Shown here one piece after another: positions 55,608 through 64,000 of a DNA stretch of 64,000 nt. The stretch comes from Mycolicibacter senuensis. Lineage in GTDB: Bacteria; Actinomycetota; Actinomycetes; Mycobacteriales; Mycobacteriaceae. The stretch's first letter is position 1; each line of letters begins with the position of its first letter. The stretch covers positions 1-64,000 of the forward strand of contig NZ_LQPS01000050.1 of the NCBI RefSeq assembly GCF_002101885.1. The letters run 5' to 3'. A program made the translations under genes and the position numbers. The notes beneath the pieces were generated by a model that ran no database searches, was not told the origin of the DNA, and saw nothing but the letters and a program-made list of their open reading frames with translations.

Positions 55608-57890
55608 TCAGAAGGTCGACATCGGCCGCACCGCGTTGGCCATGTCGACCAGCGCGTAGCGATGCTCCTGTGTCGGCGCCAGCCGGGCCAGTGCGCGCAG
55701 CGCCATCTCCACACCCAGCCGCAGCCCGTGTTCGGTGAACGGGAACCCGAGAATGTGGTTCGTGCTCGCCTCGTGCTCGGTCAGCCAGTCCATCGCCGCG
55801 CCCAGCACCAGCGCCCGGATCTGCAGCACCCGCGGCTCGGTGTCCGGCAGCACCTCCACGCGGCGGGCGGCGTCGCGGATCTGTGCCTCGGTTATCTCAT
55901 TCTTCGACGGCCCGGACAGCAGCGTCACCGCGCTGGTCAAGCGTGCGGTGGTGAAATGCCTTGAAGTGGCCGATACTTCGTCGAGTGTCCGAACCGCTGC
56001 GGTGCGGTCACCCTCGACCGAAAGGGCGCGGGCCAGCCCGAAGGCGGCCGAGATCACGCTGTCGTCGGTGCGCCACACGCTCTCGTAGAACGCGCGTTCG
56101 TCCTCGGTGCCGGCCAGCTCGGCGGTGGCGGCCAGCGCCATCTTCGGCGCCAGCTCGCCGGGGAACATGTCGAGCACCTCGGTGAAATCCTTGCGGGCCG
56201 CCTCGTAGTCACCGGTGAGAAGCTCGGCCACACCGCGGAACCACACCAGCCGCCACCGCCAGCCGACCTGCTCGGCGAGGTCGTCGAGCTTGCCGGTCGC
56301 CTTGGTGACATTGCCCAGATCCAGCAGCGCGCGCACCTCCATCAGCGGCAGTCCGATGGACTCCGACAGGTCGATGCCCTCCGATTCCAGCGCGCTGTTG
56401 CGCACCGCGCGCAGCGAATCCAACGTCTGGACCGGTTCGCTCAGCTCCATCGACGACAGCAGCGGCGCGGCGACGTCGCCCGGGTCGATGAGCGGCACCT
56501 GCAAGGCGGTGATGATCTCGCGCGCGGTCAGGTTCTGGGAGTGCACATGCCCGTCGAGGTAGACGTCGGTGTGTGCGACCAGCAGGTGCTCGCCGAACGT
56601 GGACCGCGATCGGGTGAACACCGACGACAACCCGGGCCGGGGGATCCCGCTGTCCCTGGCGACCACCTCACGCAGCACACCCATCAGCTGTGCGGACATC
56701 TCCTCTGCGGAGGTGAACCGCCGGCGCGGGTCCGGGTCGATGGCACGTCGCAGCAGCCGGTGGTAAGAGTCGTACTTCGTCAGGATCGGGTCGTCGTCGG
56801 GCAGGCCGTCGACGTAGCGGCCCTCCCGGGTGCGCAACTTCAGCGTCAGCGCCGCCAGGGTGCGGCCCACCGTGTAGATGTCGGTGGCCACGGTCGGCCC
56901 GGTCCGGACGATGTCCGGTGCCTGGTAGCCGGGGGTGCCGTAGAGGTATCCGAACGAGTTGATGCGCGACACCGCGCCGAGGTCGATCAGCTTGAGCTGC
57001 TCGGCGGTCAGCACGATGTTCTCCGGCTTCAGGTCGTTGTAGACCAGGCCCAGCGAATGCAGGTAACCCAACGCCGGGAGGATCTCCAGCATGTAGGCGA
57101 TGGCCTGTGCCACCGGCAGCCGGCTGCCGCCGCGTTGCTTGAGCGATTGCCCGCCGACGTACTCCATCACGATGTAGCCGACCGGGTCGCCGTGCGAATC
57201 CGGGTGCTGGACGAAGTTGAAGATCTTGACGATCGACGGGTGAGTCACCTCGGCGAGGAACTGACGCTCGGCCATCGCGATGGCCTGCGCCTCGGCGTCG
57301 CCGGAGTGCACCAGACCCTTGAGCACCACCGGGCGTTCGTTGACGTTGTGGTCGACCGCCAGGTAGACCCAGCCCAGGCCACCGTGTGCCACACAGCCCT
57401 TGATCTCGTACTGCCCGGCCACCATGTCGCCGGGTTTGAGTTGCGGCAGAAAGGAATACGGGCTCCCGCAATGCGGGCACCAGCCCTCCGAGGCGCCCTT
57501 TGCCTCGCCGGTGGACCGGCCCACCGGCCGACCGCAGTTCCAGCAGAAGCGCTTGGCCTCGGCCACCACCGGGTCGGCCATCAGCGCCTCGAGGGGATTG
57601 ATCTCGGGAACCCGCGGGATCTCCACCAGGCCGCCGCCGAGCCGCCGTCGCGGCGCCACGGTGCGCACCACCGCCGCGACGCGCGAGTCGTCGTCGGCCG
57701 ATATCGCAGCATTCGAACCCTCGCGGGGGCGGAAGATCGCCTGGGTGGACATCGGCCGGCGCACCGACGACGATTCGGCCAGCACGTCCGCCCGCTGGGT
57801 GGCCGGGCCATCGTCGTCGAAGTCGTCGAAGTCGTCGAACTCGGCGGCCGAGTGCTCGTCGGCGCCGGGGTCCGAATCGTCGCTTGCCAT
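55608..57890 (-). CDS. pknG: Serine/threonine protein kinase PknG
   Basis: 760 residues from the ATG at 57890, sharing one base with the glnH stop (TGATG). In actinobacteria PknG phosphorylates GarA to tune 2-oxoglutarate metabolism, and the GlnH-GlnX pair senses amino acids for it. An acidic N-terminus contains the phosphosite region STQAIFRPR. A rubredoxin-like metal domain follows, with CWNCG and CPHCG. The kinase has GGLGWVYLAVD, VVLKGL for the ATP lysine, YNDLKPEN in place of the usual HRD loop, and LIDLGAVS in place of DFG. C-terminal TPR helices follow from about 435. Confidence 0.96.
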   Translation of the reverse strand: MASDDSDPGADEHSAAEFDDFDDFDDDGPATQRADVLAESSSVRRPMSTQAIFRPREGSNAAISADDDSRVAAVVRTVAPRRRLGGGLVEIPRVPEINPLEALMADPVVAEAKRFCWNCGRPVGRSTGEAKGASEGWCPHCGSPYSFLPQLKPGDMVAGQYEIKGCVAHGGLGWVYLAVDHNVNERPVVLKGLVHSGDAEAQAIAMAERQFLAEVTHPSIVKIFNFVQHPDSHGDPVGYIVMEYVGGQSLKQRGGSRLPVAQAIAYMLEILPALGYLHSLGLVYNDLKPENIVLTAEQLKLIDLGAVSRINSFGYLYGTPGYQAPDIVRTGPTVATDIYTVGRTLAALTLKLRTREGRYVDGLPDDDPILTKYDSYHRLLRRAIDPDPRRRFTSAEEMSAQLMGVLREVVARDSGIPRPGLSSVFTRSRSTFGEHLLVAHTDVYLDGHVHSQNLTAREIITALQVPLIDPGDVAAPLLSSMELSEPVQTLDSLRAVRNSALESEGIDLSESIGLPLMEVRALLDLGNVTKATGKLDDLAEQVGWRWRLVWFRGVAELLTGDYEAARKDFTEVLDMFPGELAPKMALAATAELAGTEDERAFYESVWRTDDSVISAAFGLARALSVEGDRTAAVRTLDEVSATSRHFTTARLTSAVTLLSGPSKNEITEAQIRDAARRVEVLPDTEPRVLQIRALVLGAAMDWLTEHEASTNHILGFPFTEHGLRLGVEMALRALARLAPTQEHRYALVDMANAVRPMSTF

Positions 57891-58873
57891 CAGTCCGAAT
57901 ACCTCGGCGTAGGTGGCGCCGGTGCCGGGCCGAGCACCGTCAACCACTTGCGGTACAAGGTGTTCCAGGTGCCGTCGCGGCGGATGCGTTCCAGCGTGCC
58001 GTTGACGAAGCGGACCAGCCCGGTGTTGTCCAGGTTGATCCCGATGCCGTAGGGCTCCTCGTCCATGGACGGCCCGACGATGTGCAGATACGGGTCCTGC
58101 GACATCAAACCCGCCAGGATCGAGTCGTCGGTGCTGACCGCGTCGACCTGACGCTGCTGCAGTGCCACCAGGCAGTCGGCCCAGTTCACCACCGAGACGA
58201 TGATCGGCGCCGGGCTGATCTGGCGGATGCGGCGCAACGAGGTGGTGCCCTGCGCGACGCAGACCCGTCTGCCGGACAGGTCCCCGGCCTGGCGGATCGA
58301 GGAGTCGCGCGGCACCAGAAGTCGCTGGTTGGCGACGAGGTAGACCGTCGAGAAGTTCACCAGCTTCCGGCGGCCGCAGGTGATGCTCATGGTCTTGACA
58401 ACGATATCGACTTCGGACTTCTGCAGCGCCTCAATGCGTTCGGCGGACGCCAGGATCCGGTACTCGACCTGCGACGGGGTGCCGAAGATGTCGCGGGCCA
58501 CCTCGCCGGCGATGTCGACGTCGAAGCCGGTGATCTCGCCGGTGATCGGATCGCGGAAGCTGAACAGGTTGCTGCCGATGTCCAACCCGACGATCAGCCG
58601 GCCTCGGTGACGGATCTTGGCCACGGCGGCGTCGGCCTCGGCCTTGCTGCGGAACGGGTGCAGGCTGGCGGTGGCGTCGCAGTTCTCGGCCGGCTCGGGC
58701 TGCCGCGGCGGCTCGGGCGGCAACTCCTGCATTCCGGCCGGCGTGGGCGGCGGCAGCGTCGGCACCGCGGTCGGCACCACGAACTCGGTGCGGCCGCACC
58801 CGGACAACCCGGATAGCACCAGCACCGCGCTCACTGCGCACACCAGCAGTCGGGGCCTTCGCCGGCTCATCAT
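57890..58873 (-). CDS. glnH: Glutamine-binding-type lipoprotein GlnH
   Basis: 327 residues from the ATG at 58873 (a second ATG follows at once), overlapping glnX by 4 bases. The signal peptide ends in the lipobox LSGC. The mature protein is a type 3 solute-binding domain: IVGLDIGSNLFSFRDPITGEITGFDVDI, RILASAERIEALQKSEVDIVV, and CVAQGTTSLRRIRQI. It binds aspartate/glutamine-like amino acids outside the membrane and passes the signal through GlnX to PknG. Same gene order as Rv0411c. Confidence 0.95.
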   Translation of the reverse strand: MMSRRRPRLLVCAVSAVLVLSGLSGCGRTEFVVPTAVPTLPPPTPAGMQELPPEPPRQPEPAENCDATASLHPFRSKAEADAAVAKIRHRGRLIVGLDIGSNLFSFRDPITGEITGFDVDIAGEVARDIFGTPSQVEYRILASAERIEALQKSEVDIVVKTMSITCGRRKLVNFSTVYLVANQRLLVPRDSSIRQAGDLSGRRVCVAQGTTSLRRIRQISPAPIIVSVVNWADCLVALQQRQVDAVSTDDSILAGLMSQDPYLHIVGPSMDEEPYGIGINLDNTGLVRFVNGTLERIRRDGTWNTLYRKWLTVLGPAPAPPTPRYSD

Positions 58874-60189
58874 TTGTACTCGTTCAGTCGAGGCCACAGT
58901 CCGAGCGCGACCGCGATCGCCGCCCCCATGCTGAGCACCGCGCCGCCGACCGGGGCCACCGACAGCACCCGGCGGGCGTTCAGGACGTCGTTGCGCAACT
59001 GGTTGCGGCTGTGCTGCAGCGCCTTGTCCAGCGCCGCGTCGAGTTGGTCGAACGCCGGAGTGGAGTCATCGCCGCTACCTCCCAGCGCCACCTGGGTAGC
59101 GGCCCGGTAGTTGCCGACGCCGATGTAGGCGTTCATCCGGTCGTTGGCCTGCCGCCATCGGGCCAACAGCTGTCCGGCGTTGGCCAGGTCGGCGTTGTCG
59201 ACGGCGTCGCCGCGGTCCAGGTAGCCCTCCAGTTGCTGCTGCATCGTGTCGATGCGCTGGTAAAAGGTCTGCTTGCGGGCTTCCTCGTCGCCGCGGCGGA
59301 TCAGCGACAGGGTCTCGTCGGCGCGCGCCTGCTGCGCGGTGATCGCCAGGTTGGTGATCGCCTTGAGGGACTCGGCGCCGGTGTCCTTGGCGTTGCGGCT
59401 GCCCGCGGTGGAGATCACCAGCACGGTGCCGACCCAGATCACCATCAGCAGGATCGCCATCCCGCCGGCGACCAGGCCCGGGTTGATCCGGCGCCGGGTA
59501 TGCCGGGCCAGCCAGCGGTGTGCGAACGCACCGAACAGCACGGTGGCCGCCACCACCAGGATCACCGGCGCGGGCACCCGGGTCGACGCGGTGGTCTGGC
59601 TGTCCACCGCCGTCGAGGTGGCCTGGTAGAGGCGCTGGGCGTCGGGCAGGATCGTGTGCTGCATCAGTTCGGAGGCTTCCGACAGGTAGGACGAACCGAC
59701 CGGATCACCCGACCGGTTGTTGGTCCGCGCGGTTTCGATCAGACCGGTGTAGACGGCCAGTCCGTCATTGATCCGCCCCAGCAGCTGCAGCAGCGGCTCG
59801 TCGCTCAGGCCCCCGGAGGCCCGGGTCACCGCCACCGCGGCATCGGTGATGGCGTGCTCGTAGCGCTCCCGGACGGCTCGCGGCTCGCCCTGGGCGATGA
59901 ACGCGGTGGCCGCCGCCGCGTCGGCGACCGACAGGGTGATGTAGAGCCGTCCCGCCGCGTAGGCCAGCGGTTCGGTGTGGTCGAGCACCGTGGTCAGGGT
60001 GTTCTGCCGGTTGTTGATCGTGGTGGCCGTGGCGAAGGCGCTGATGCCGCCGAGGGTGGCCAGGATGATGCCGATGGCCAGAATCCGCCCCGGGGTGGTG
60101 GTGAAGAACCACCAGCGGGGTCGGGCGGATTCGATCGGCGACCGCAAACCCGCCGGCTCGGTTGACGGATGCGCCAACTCAACGGTCAC
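58870..60189 (-). CDS. glnX: Membrane sensor-coupling protein GlnX (Rv0412c)
   Basis: 439 residues from a GTG with GGAGCC upstream. Membrane helices are near 34-54, 206-226, 240-262 and 411-431, with two long external helical bundles (about 60-205 and 265-410) resembling chemoreceptor-type sensor domains. GlnX links GlnH to PknG in corynebacteria and mycobacteria. The gene precedes glnH and pknG with overlapping ends, so all three should be made in fixed ratio. Confidence 0.92.
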   Translation of the reverse strand: MTVELAHPSTEPAGLRSPIESARPRWWFFTTTPGRILAIGIILATLGGISAFATATTINNRQNTLTTVLDHTEPLAYAAGRLYITLSVADAAAATAFIAQGEPRAVRERYEHAITDAAVAVTRASGGLSDEPLLQLLGRINDGLAVYTGLIETARTNNRSGDPVGSSYLSEASELMQHTILPDAQRLYQATSTAVDSQTTASTRVPAPVILVVAATVLFGAFAHRWLARHTRRRINPGLVAGGMAILLMVIWVGTVLVISTAGSRNAKDTGAESLKAITNLAITAQQARADETLSLIRRGDEEARKQTFYQRIDTMQQQLEGYLDRGDAVDNADLANAGQLLARWRQANDRMNAYIGVGNYRAATQVALGGSGDDSTPAFDQLDAALDKALQHSRNQLRNDVLNARRVLSVAPVGGAVLSMGAAIAVALGLWPRLNEYK

Positions 60190-60351
60190 GTCTATTCAGG
60201 CTCCATCCTGCGGTTGTTCGCGCCCCCAACGATAGTAAAGGGATTCTAAGAGCGCGGGCGTCATCCGTGCCGACCTGCGCGGCGGTTGTTGCCGAAATAG
60301 TCGCGCGATCTCACTACAACCGAGACATTGCTCGCCGGATACGCTTCCAGC

Positions 60352-60825
60352 GTGCGTGGTGACGGAGATGGCTGGGCGGTTTCCGACGCCGGCGTCCGCT
60401 TCTGGGGCCGGCACGGCGCAGCGGGCCTGCTGGTGCGGGCACCCAGGACCGACGGGACCCGCACCGTGCTGCTGCAGCATCGCGCCTGGTGGAGTCACCA
60501 GGGCGGCACTTGGGCGTTGCCCGGCGGTGCCCGCGACAGTCACGAGACCGCCGAACAGGCCGCGATCCGCGAAGCGGAGGAGGAAGCCGGGCTGCCCGCC
60601 GACCGCATCGTCGTCCGCGCGGCCATCGTCACCGCGTCGGCCAGCGGCACCACCTGGACCTACACCACCGTCGTCGCCGACGCCGAGGAACTGCTCCCGG
60701 TGGTGCCCAATCGGGAGAGCACCGAGCTGCGCTGGGTGGCCGAGCACGAGGTGGCCGGCCTGCCGCTGCACCCCGGATTCGCCGCCAGCTGGCAGTCGCT
60801 GCGGGGGCTGCACCTACCGGGCTGA
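60352..60825 (+). CDS. mutT3: Nudix hydrolase MutT3-like
   Basis: 157 residues from the GTG at 60352, chosen because MRGDGDGWAV aligns with other MutT3 starts; upstream TTG at 60328 is possible. The Nudix box GGARDSHETAEQAAIREAEEEAGL is complete. The enzyme should cleave 8-oxo-dGTP or related oxidised nucleotides. It is about 60 residues shorter than M. tuberculosis MutT3, mostly at the C-terminus. Convergent with thiE. Confidence 0.88.
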   Translation: MRGDGDGWAVSDAGVRFWGRHGAAGLLVRAPRTDGTRTVLLQHRAWWSHQGGTWALPGGARDSHETAEQAAIREAEEEAGLPADRIVVRAAIVTASASGTTWTYTTVVADAEELLPVVPNRESTELRWVAEHEVAGLPLHPGFAASWQSLRGLHLPG

Positions 60826-60867
60826 GCCGAGTGTGCGGTTCGGCAGGGACAGCCGCGTCACTCCGCT
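60826..60867. terminator. Imperfect hairpin between mutT3 and thiE
   Basis: GCCGAGTGTGCGG at 60826-60838 pairs imperfectly with CCGCGTCACTCCGC at 60853-60866. The left arm is the same 13-mer as at 55529-55540 between fgd1 and pknG plus one preceding base. Convergent genes end on both sides. Confidence 0.55.
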
Positions 60868-61543
60868 AGGCCCCGGTAAGCGCCGCAAGCAGCGCCGTGG
60901 CCGCCGCCTGCGGATCCTCGGCGGCGGTGATCGCGCGCACCACCACCACCCGGCCGGCGCCGGCCGCCGTTACCTGCGGCAGCCGCTCGGCATCGATCCC
61001 GCCGATGGCGAACCACGGCTTGTCGGAGCGCTGGTCCACGGCGAACCTCAGCAGCTCCAGACCCGCAGCGGACCGGCCGGGCTTGGTGGGGGTCGGCCAG
61101 CACGGCCCGACGCAGAAGTAGTCGACCGGTTCGGTCAGCGCCGCCTTGACCTGCTGGCCGTCGTGGGTGGACCGGCCGATCAGCACGTCGGGCCCGACGA
61201 TCTCACGCGCGATCGGCAGCGGCAGATCGTCCTGGCCCAGGTGCAGCACGTCGACGCCGGCGGCACGGGCGATGTCGGCGCGGTCGTTGACCGCCAGCAG
61301 CGCACCGTGCCGGCGGGCGGCGGCGGCCAGGGTCTCCAACGCCGCCAACTCGTCGCGGGCCTCCAGCGGACCGAACTGCTGCTCGCCGGGCGAACCCTTG
61401 TCGCGCAGCTGGATGATGTCCACCCCGCCGGCCAGCGCGGCCTCGGCGAATTCGGCCAGGTCCCCCTTTTCCCGGCGGGCGTCGGTGCACAGGTAGAGCC
61501 GGGCGTCAAGGAGGCGGGTCAGACGATCTGAGCGTTCGTGCAT
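60866..61543 (-). CDS. thiE: Thiamine-phosphate synthase
   Basis: 225 residues. ThiE joins hydroxymethylpyrimidine pyrophosphate and thiazole phosphate to give thiamine phosphate. TIM barrel with IIQLRDKGSP and LLAVNDRADIARAAGVDVLHLGQDDL for the pyrophosphate, VGPCWPTPTKPG for the thiazole phosphate, and AIGGIDAERLPQV. It diverges from thiO; the gap of 58 bases is too short for a TPP riboswitch. Confidence 0.96.
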   Translation of the reverse strand: MHERSDRLTRLLDARLYLCTDARREKGDLAEFAEAALAGGVDIIQLRDKGSPGEQQFGPLEARDELAALETLAAAARRHGALLAVNDRADIARAAGVDVLHLGQDDLPLPIAREIVGPDVLIGRSTHDGQQVKAALTEPVDYFCVGPCWPTPTKPGRSAAGLELLRFAVDQRSDKPWFAIGGIDAERLPQVTAAGAGRVVVVRAITAAEDPQAAATALLAALTGA

Positions 61544-61601
61544 CCCTCGACGCTAGCGGCTAGCTTGGTGAGTTGACACCGAGGCGGAAGGGAGCAGCAA
61601 C

Positions 61602-62612
61602 ATGCCCGGACCCTCGCTCGGGTCGCTGGCCGTGATCGGCGGCGGTGTCATCGGTCTGTCGGTGGCCCGGCAGGCCGCCCGGGCCGGGTGGTCGGTGCGG
61701 GTGCATCGCACCGGTGACCACGGCGCCTCCTGGGTGGCCGGCGGAATGTTGGCCCCGCACAGTGAGGGCTGGCCGGGTGAGGATCGGCAGCTGCGGCTGG
61801 GGCTGCGCTCACTGGAGCTGTGGCACGAGTTCCTCGAGGGGCTGCCGGCCGGCGTGGTCACCGCACGCGAATCGCTGGTGGTGGCCGCCGACCGCGCCGA
61901 TGTCGCCGACCTGCGCACCGTCGCCGACTGGCTGACCGGACAGGGTCATCCGGTGATCTGGGAATCGGCCGCGCGTGAGGTCGAACCGCTGTTGGCCGCC
62001 GGTATCCGGCACGGTTTCCGGGCGCCCACCGAGCTGGCGGTCGACAACCGCGCGGTGGTCACCGCTTTGAACACCGCGTGCGAGGAACTCGAGGTGGCGT
62101 GGGCGGGCCCCGTGCACGATCTCGCCGAGGTGGCAGCCGACGCGGTGGTGATCGCCAACGGCATCGACGCCCCGGCGCTGTGGCCCGGCTTGGCGATTCG
62201 GCCGGTCAAGGGCGAGGTGCTGCGGCTGCGGTGGCGCAAAGGATGTTTGCCGGTGCCGCAGCGGGTCATTCGGGCCCGGGTGCACGGCCGGCAGGTCTAT
62301 CTGGTGCCGCGCCCCGACGGCGTGGTGGTCGGAGCCACCCAGTACGAGCACGGCCGCGACACCGCCCCGGTGGTCTCCGGGGTGCGTGACCTGCTCGACG
62401 ACGCCTGCGCACTGGTGCCGGCGCTGGGGGAGTACGAGCTGGCAGAATGCGGAGCCGGTCTGCGACCGATGACACCGGACAACCTGCCGCTGGTGCGCCG
62501 GCTCGACGAGCGTACGGTCGTCGCCGCCGGTCATGGCCGCAACGGTTTTCTGTTGGCACCATGGACCGCCGAACAGGTGGTGTCCGAACTACTTCCGGTT
62601 GGAGTGCAATGA
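61602..62612 (+). CDS. thiO: Glycine oxidase ThiO
   Basis: 336 residues from the ATG at 61602 with a GGGAG ribosome site. FAD-dependent oxidase that turns glycine into iminoglycine for the thiazole ring. The FAD motif AVIGGGVIGLSVARQA is at the start, with the GASWVAGGMLAP and LVPRPDGVVVGATQYE segments and a closing VVAAGHGRNGFLLAP. It overlaps thiS by 4 bases, as in the M. tuberculosis thi cluster. Confidence 0.95.
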   Translation: MPGPSLGSLAVIGGGVIGLSVARQAARAGWSVRVHRTGDHGASWVAGGMLAPHSEGWPGEDRQLRLGLRSLELWHEFLEGLPAGVVTARESLVVAADRADVADLRTVADWLTGQGHPVIWESAAREVEPLLAAGIRHGFRAPTELAVDNRAVVTALNTACEELEVAWAGPVHDLAEVAADAVVIANGIDAPALWPGLAIRPVKGEVLRLRWRKGCLPVPQRVIRARVHGRQVYLVPRPDGVVVGATQYEHGRDTAPVVSGVRDLLDDACALVPALGEYELAECGAGLRPMTPDNLPLVRRLDERTVVAAGHGRNGFLLAPWTAEQVVSELLPVGVQ

Positions 62613-62806
62613 TCATCAACGTCAACGAGAAACAGGTCGAAGTGGCCGAGGCGACGACGGTTGCGGCGCTGCTGGCTTCGATGGGCTACCCGGACCGCGG
62701 TATTGCGGTGGCGGTGGATCAGGCGGTGCTGCCGCGATCGCGGTGGGCCACCACGCTGGTCGACGGCGCCCGACTCGAGGTGGTGACGGCGGTGCAAGGT
62801 GGTTGA
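62609..62806 (+). CDS. thiS: Sulfur-carrier protein ThiS
   Basis: 65 residues from the ATG at 62609. A ubiquitin-like carrier ending in Gly-Gly; the terminal glycine carries thiocarboxylate sulfur to ThiG. IINVNEKQVEVAEATTVAALL is the usual first strand-helix, and a GIAVAVDQAVLPRSRWA segment follows. It overlaps thiG by 8 bases. Confidence 0.95.
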   Translation: MIINVNEKQVEVAEATTVAALLASMGYPDRGIAVAVDQAVLPRSRWATTLVDGARLEVVTAVQGG

Positions 62807-63560
62807 TGACGCGAAGCTGACCATCGCCGGGCGCGAGTTCAGCTCCCGGCTCATCATGGGAACCGGTGGGGCGCAGAGCCTGACCGCACTCGAAGCGGCG
62901 CTGGTGGCCTCCGGCACCGAGCTGACCACCGTCGCGATGCGCCGCGTCGACGCCGAGGGCGGGACCGGCATGCTGGATCTGCTCAGCCGGTTGGGCATCA
63001 CGCCGCTGCCCAACACCGCCGGTTGCCGCAGCGCCGCCGAGGCGGTGTTGACCGCGCAGTTGGCCCGCGAGGCGCTGGGCACCGAATGGGTCAAGCTGGA
63101 GGTGATCGGAGACGAGCGCACTCTGCTGCCCGACGCCGTCGAATTGGTCCGCGCCGCTGAGCAATTGGTGGACGACGGGTTCGTCGTGCTGCCGTACACC
63201 AACGATGACCCGGTGCTGGCCCGCCGCCTCGAGGACGCCGGGTGCGCCGCGGTGATGCCATTGGGTTCGCCGATCGGCACCGGGCTGGGGATCGCCAACC
63301 CGCACAGCATCGAGATGATCGTGGCCGGTGCCGGGGTGCCGGTGGTGCTGGACGCCGGTATCGGCACCGCCAGCGATGCCGCGCTGGCGATGGAGTTGGG
63401 CTGCGATGCGGTGCTGCTGGCCACCGCAGTCACCCGGGCCGCTGATCCGGCCGCCATGGCCGCCGCGATGGCGGGTGCTGTCACCGCCGGCTATCTGGCG
63501 CGCCGAGCCGGGCGTATCCCCAAGCGGTTCTGGGCCCAGGCGTCCTCGCCGGTGCTGTGA
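62799..63560 (+). CDS. thiG: Thiazole synthase ThiG
   Basis: 253 residues from a GTG. ThiG condenses deoxyxylulose phosphate, iminoglycine and ThiS-bound sulfur into the thiazole phosphate. The Schiff-base lysine is in WVKLEVIGD, and the phosphate sites are GSPIGTGLGI and DAGIGTASDAA. The four thi genes here (E, O, S, G) cover the thiazole branch and the coupling step; pyrimidine synthesis (thiC) is outside the window. Confidence 0.97.
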   Translation: MVDDAKLTIAGREFSSRLIMGTGGAQSLTALEAALVASGTELTTVAMRRVDAEGGTGMLDLLSRLGITPLPNTAGCRSAAEAVLTAQLAREALGTEWVKLEVIGDERTLLPDAVELVRAAEQLVDDGFVVLPYTNDDPVLARRLEDAGCAAVMPLGSPIGTGLGIANPHSIEMIVAGAGVPVVLDAGIGTASDAALAMELGCDAVLLATAVTRAADPAAMAAAMAGAVTAGYLARRAGRIPKRFWAQASSPVL

Positions 63561-63569
63561 TCGGGCGCG

Positions 63570-64000
63570 ATGAAACGCTATGTCGCCCTGGGCAGTTCGA
63601 TGGCGGCCGGCCCGGGAATCCGGCCCGTGGTCCCCGGCGCCCCACGGCCGGCGGGGCGCTCGGTGCGGAACTACCCGCATTTGGTCGCCCGCGCACTGAA
63701 TCTCGACCTGGTCGATGTCACGTTCTCGGGCGCGACCACGGCCCATCTGCTGACCGACCGCCAGCACGGTGCACCGCCGCAGCTCGAGGCGCTCGACGGC
63801 TCGGAGACCCTGGTGACGATCACGATCGGCGGCAATGACGTCGGCTATGTGCCGCTGCTGATGGCCGCGGCGTTGCTACCCCGGGCCGCCCGGCTGCTGG
63901 CGCCGGTCGGCACCCTCTTCGACCACCGCGAGCGCCAGCGGGCGCTGGACGGCGTCGAATCCTCGCTAAGGGCGGTCGGCGCGGCGGTGCGGAACCGGGC
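63570..64000 (+). CDS. SGNH-hydrolase-type protein, cut by the right window edge
   Basis: Open from the ATG at 63570 to the end of the window (143 codons, no stop), so the 3' end is missing. The N-terminal block YVALGSSMAAGPG is the GDS-like catalytic serine region of SGNH hydrolases, and ITIGGNDVGYVPLL is the Asn-containing block III. A lipase/esterase of the SGNH fold is likely. No signal peptide is seen at this start. M. tuberculosis has lipoproteins after thiG instead, so the local order differs. Confidence 0.8.
   Translation, partial: MKRYVALGSSMAAGPGIRPVVPGAPRPAGRSVRNYPHLVARALNLDLVDVTFSGATTAHLLTDRQHGAPPQLEALDGSETLVTITIGGNDVGYVPLLMAAALLPRAARLLAPVGTLFDHRERQRALDGVESSLRAVGAAVRNR

Noticed and set aside
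61544..61601. Possible TPP riboswitch between thiE and thiO
   Set aside because: The gap is 58 bases and lacks the conserved TPP aptamer segments; a complete aptamer would not fit.

Overview
The window reads as chromosomal DNA of a mycobacterium. It is very GC-rich and dense with GTG and TTG starts. It carries lineage markers: F420-dependent glucose-6-phosphate dehydrogenase (fgd1), the pknG-glnX-glnH set, EtfD, TtfA, a haemophore, a mycothiol-dependent-type enzyme and HspR/HAIR control of dnaK. Gene content follows the M. tuberculosis Rv0332-Rv0417 neighbourhood, without PE/PPE genes, mgtE or pta-ackA where M. tuberculosis has them. The dnaK > clpB > ttfA > pyrE > fba > purA > fgd1 order is the one I recall for M. 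smegmatis; in M. tuberculosis the clpB-to-purA block is inverted. I infer a non-tuberculous mycobacterium and cannot name the species.

Layout. 1-4.6 kb: two Pro-rich proteins (the first cut by the window edge), Rv0332/Rv0333-like genes, rmlA and a small secreted protein. 4.6-8.9 kb (minus): aspC and the membrane Fe-S reductase etfD, with operator-like palindromes upstream. 9.1-13.2 kb (minus): Thr/Pro-rich single-pass membrane proteins, a DUF3054 protein, an LpqJ-like lipoprotein, an unlisted 59-residue membrane protein and an AnsP-type permease. 13.4-18.9 kb (plus): a CYP140-like P450, then dnaK-grpE-dnaJ1-hspR. 18.9-22.2 kb: aldose epimerase, flavohaemoprotein, a GAP/Sap-like protein and a MerT-like membrane protein behind a perfect copper-repressor (RicR-type) palindrome. 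22.3-25 kb: clpB with its own HAIR site and a very strong terminator. 25-27.7 kb: two tandem secreted PecA-like aspartic proteases. 27.7-34.5 kb: ttfA, an SDR, pyrE, Rv0381c- and Rv0380c-like genes, a GH76 protein, DedA and fba. 34.5-40.8 kb: Rv0361/Rv0360c/Rv0359/Rv0358 homologues with an inserted CDF transporter, purA, a thioesterase-like gene and DoxX. 40.9-47.3 kb: a divergent purT, a rhodanese, metZ, an SDR, a PEP-mutase-like enzyme and an acyl-CoA synthetase. 47.7-53.5 kb: a secreted Gly/Ser-rich protein, a phosphodiesterase, a K+/H+ antiporter divergent from a TrkA protein, a methyltransferase and a haemophore. 53.7-60.8 kb: MBL hydrolase/fgd1, pknG-glnH-glnX and mutT3. 60.9-64 kb: thiE divergent from thiO-thiS-thiG, then a truncated SGNH hydrolase.

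Functional threads are protein-folding stress (dnaK operon and clpB share HspR and SigE/H-type signals), thiamine-thiazole synthesis, nitrogen sensing (GlnH-GlnX-PknG), fatty-acid electron transfer (EtfD) and metal handling (copper-responsive MerT-like gene, CDF exporter, haemophore). No tRNA, rRNA, CRISPR array, insertion sequence or prophage was recognised. Names come from recognition of protein motifs and remembered gene order, not from database searches.
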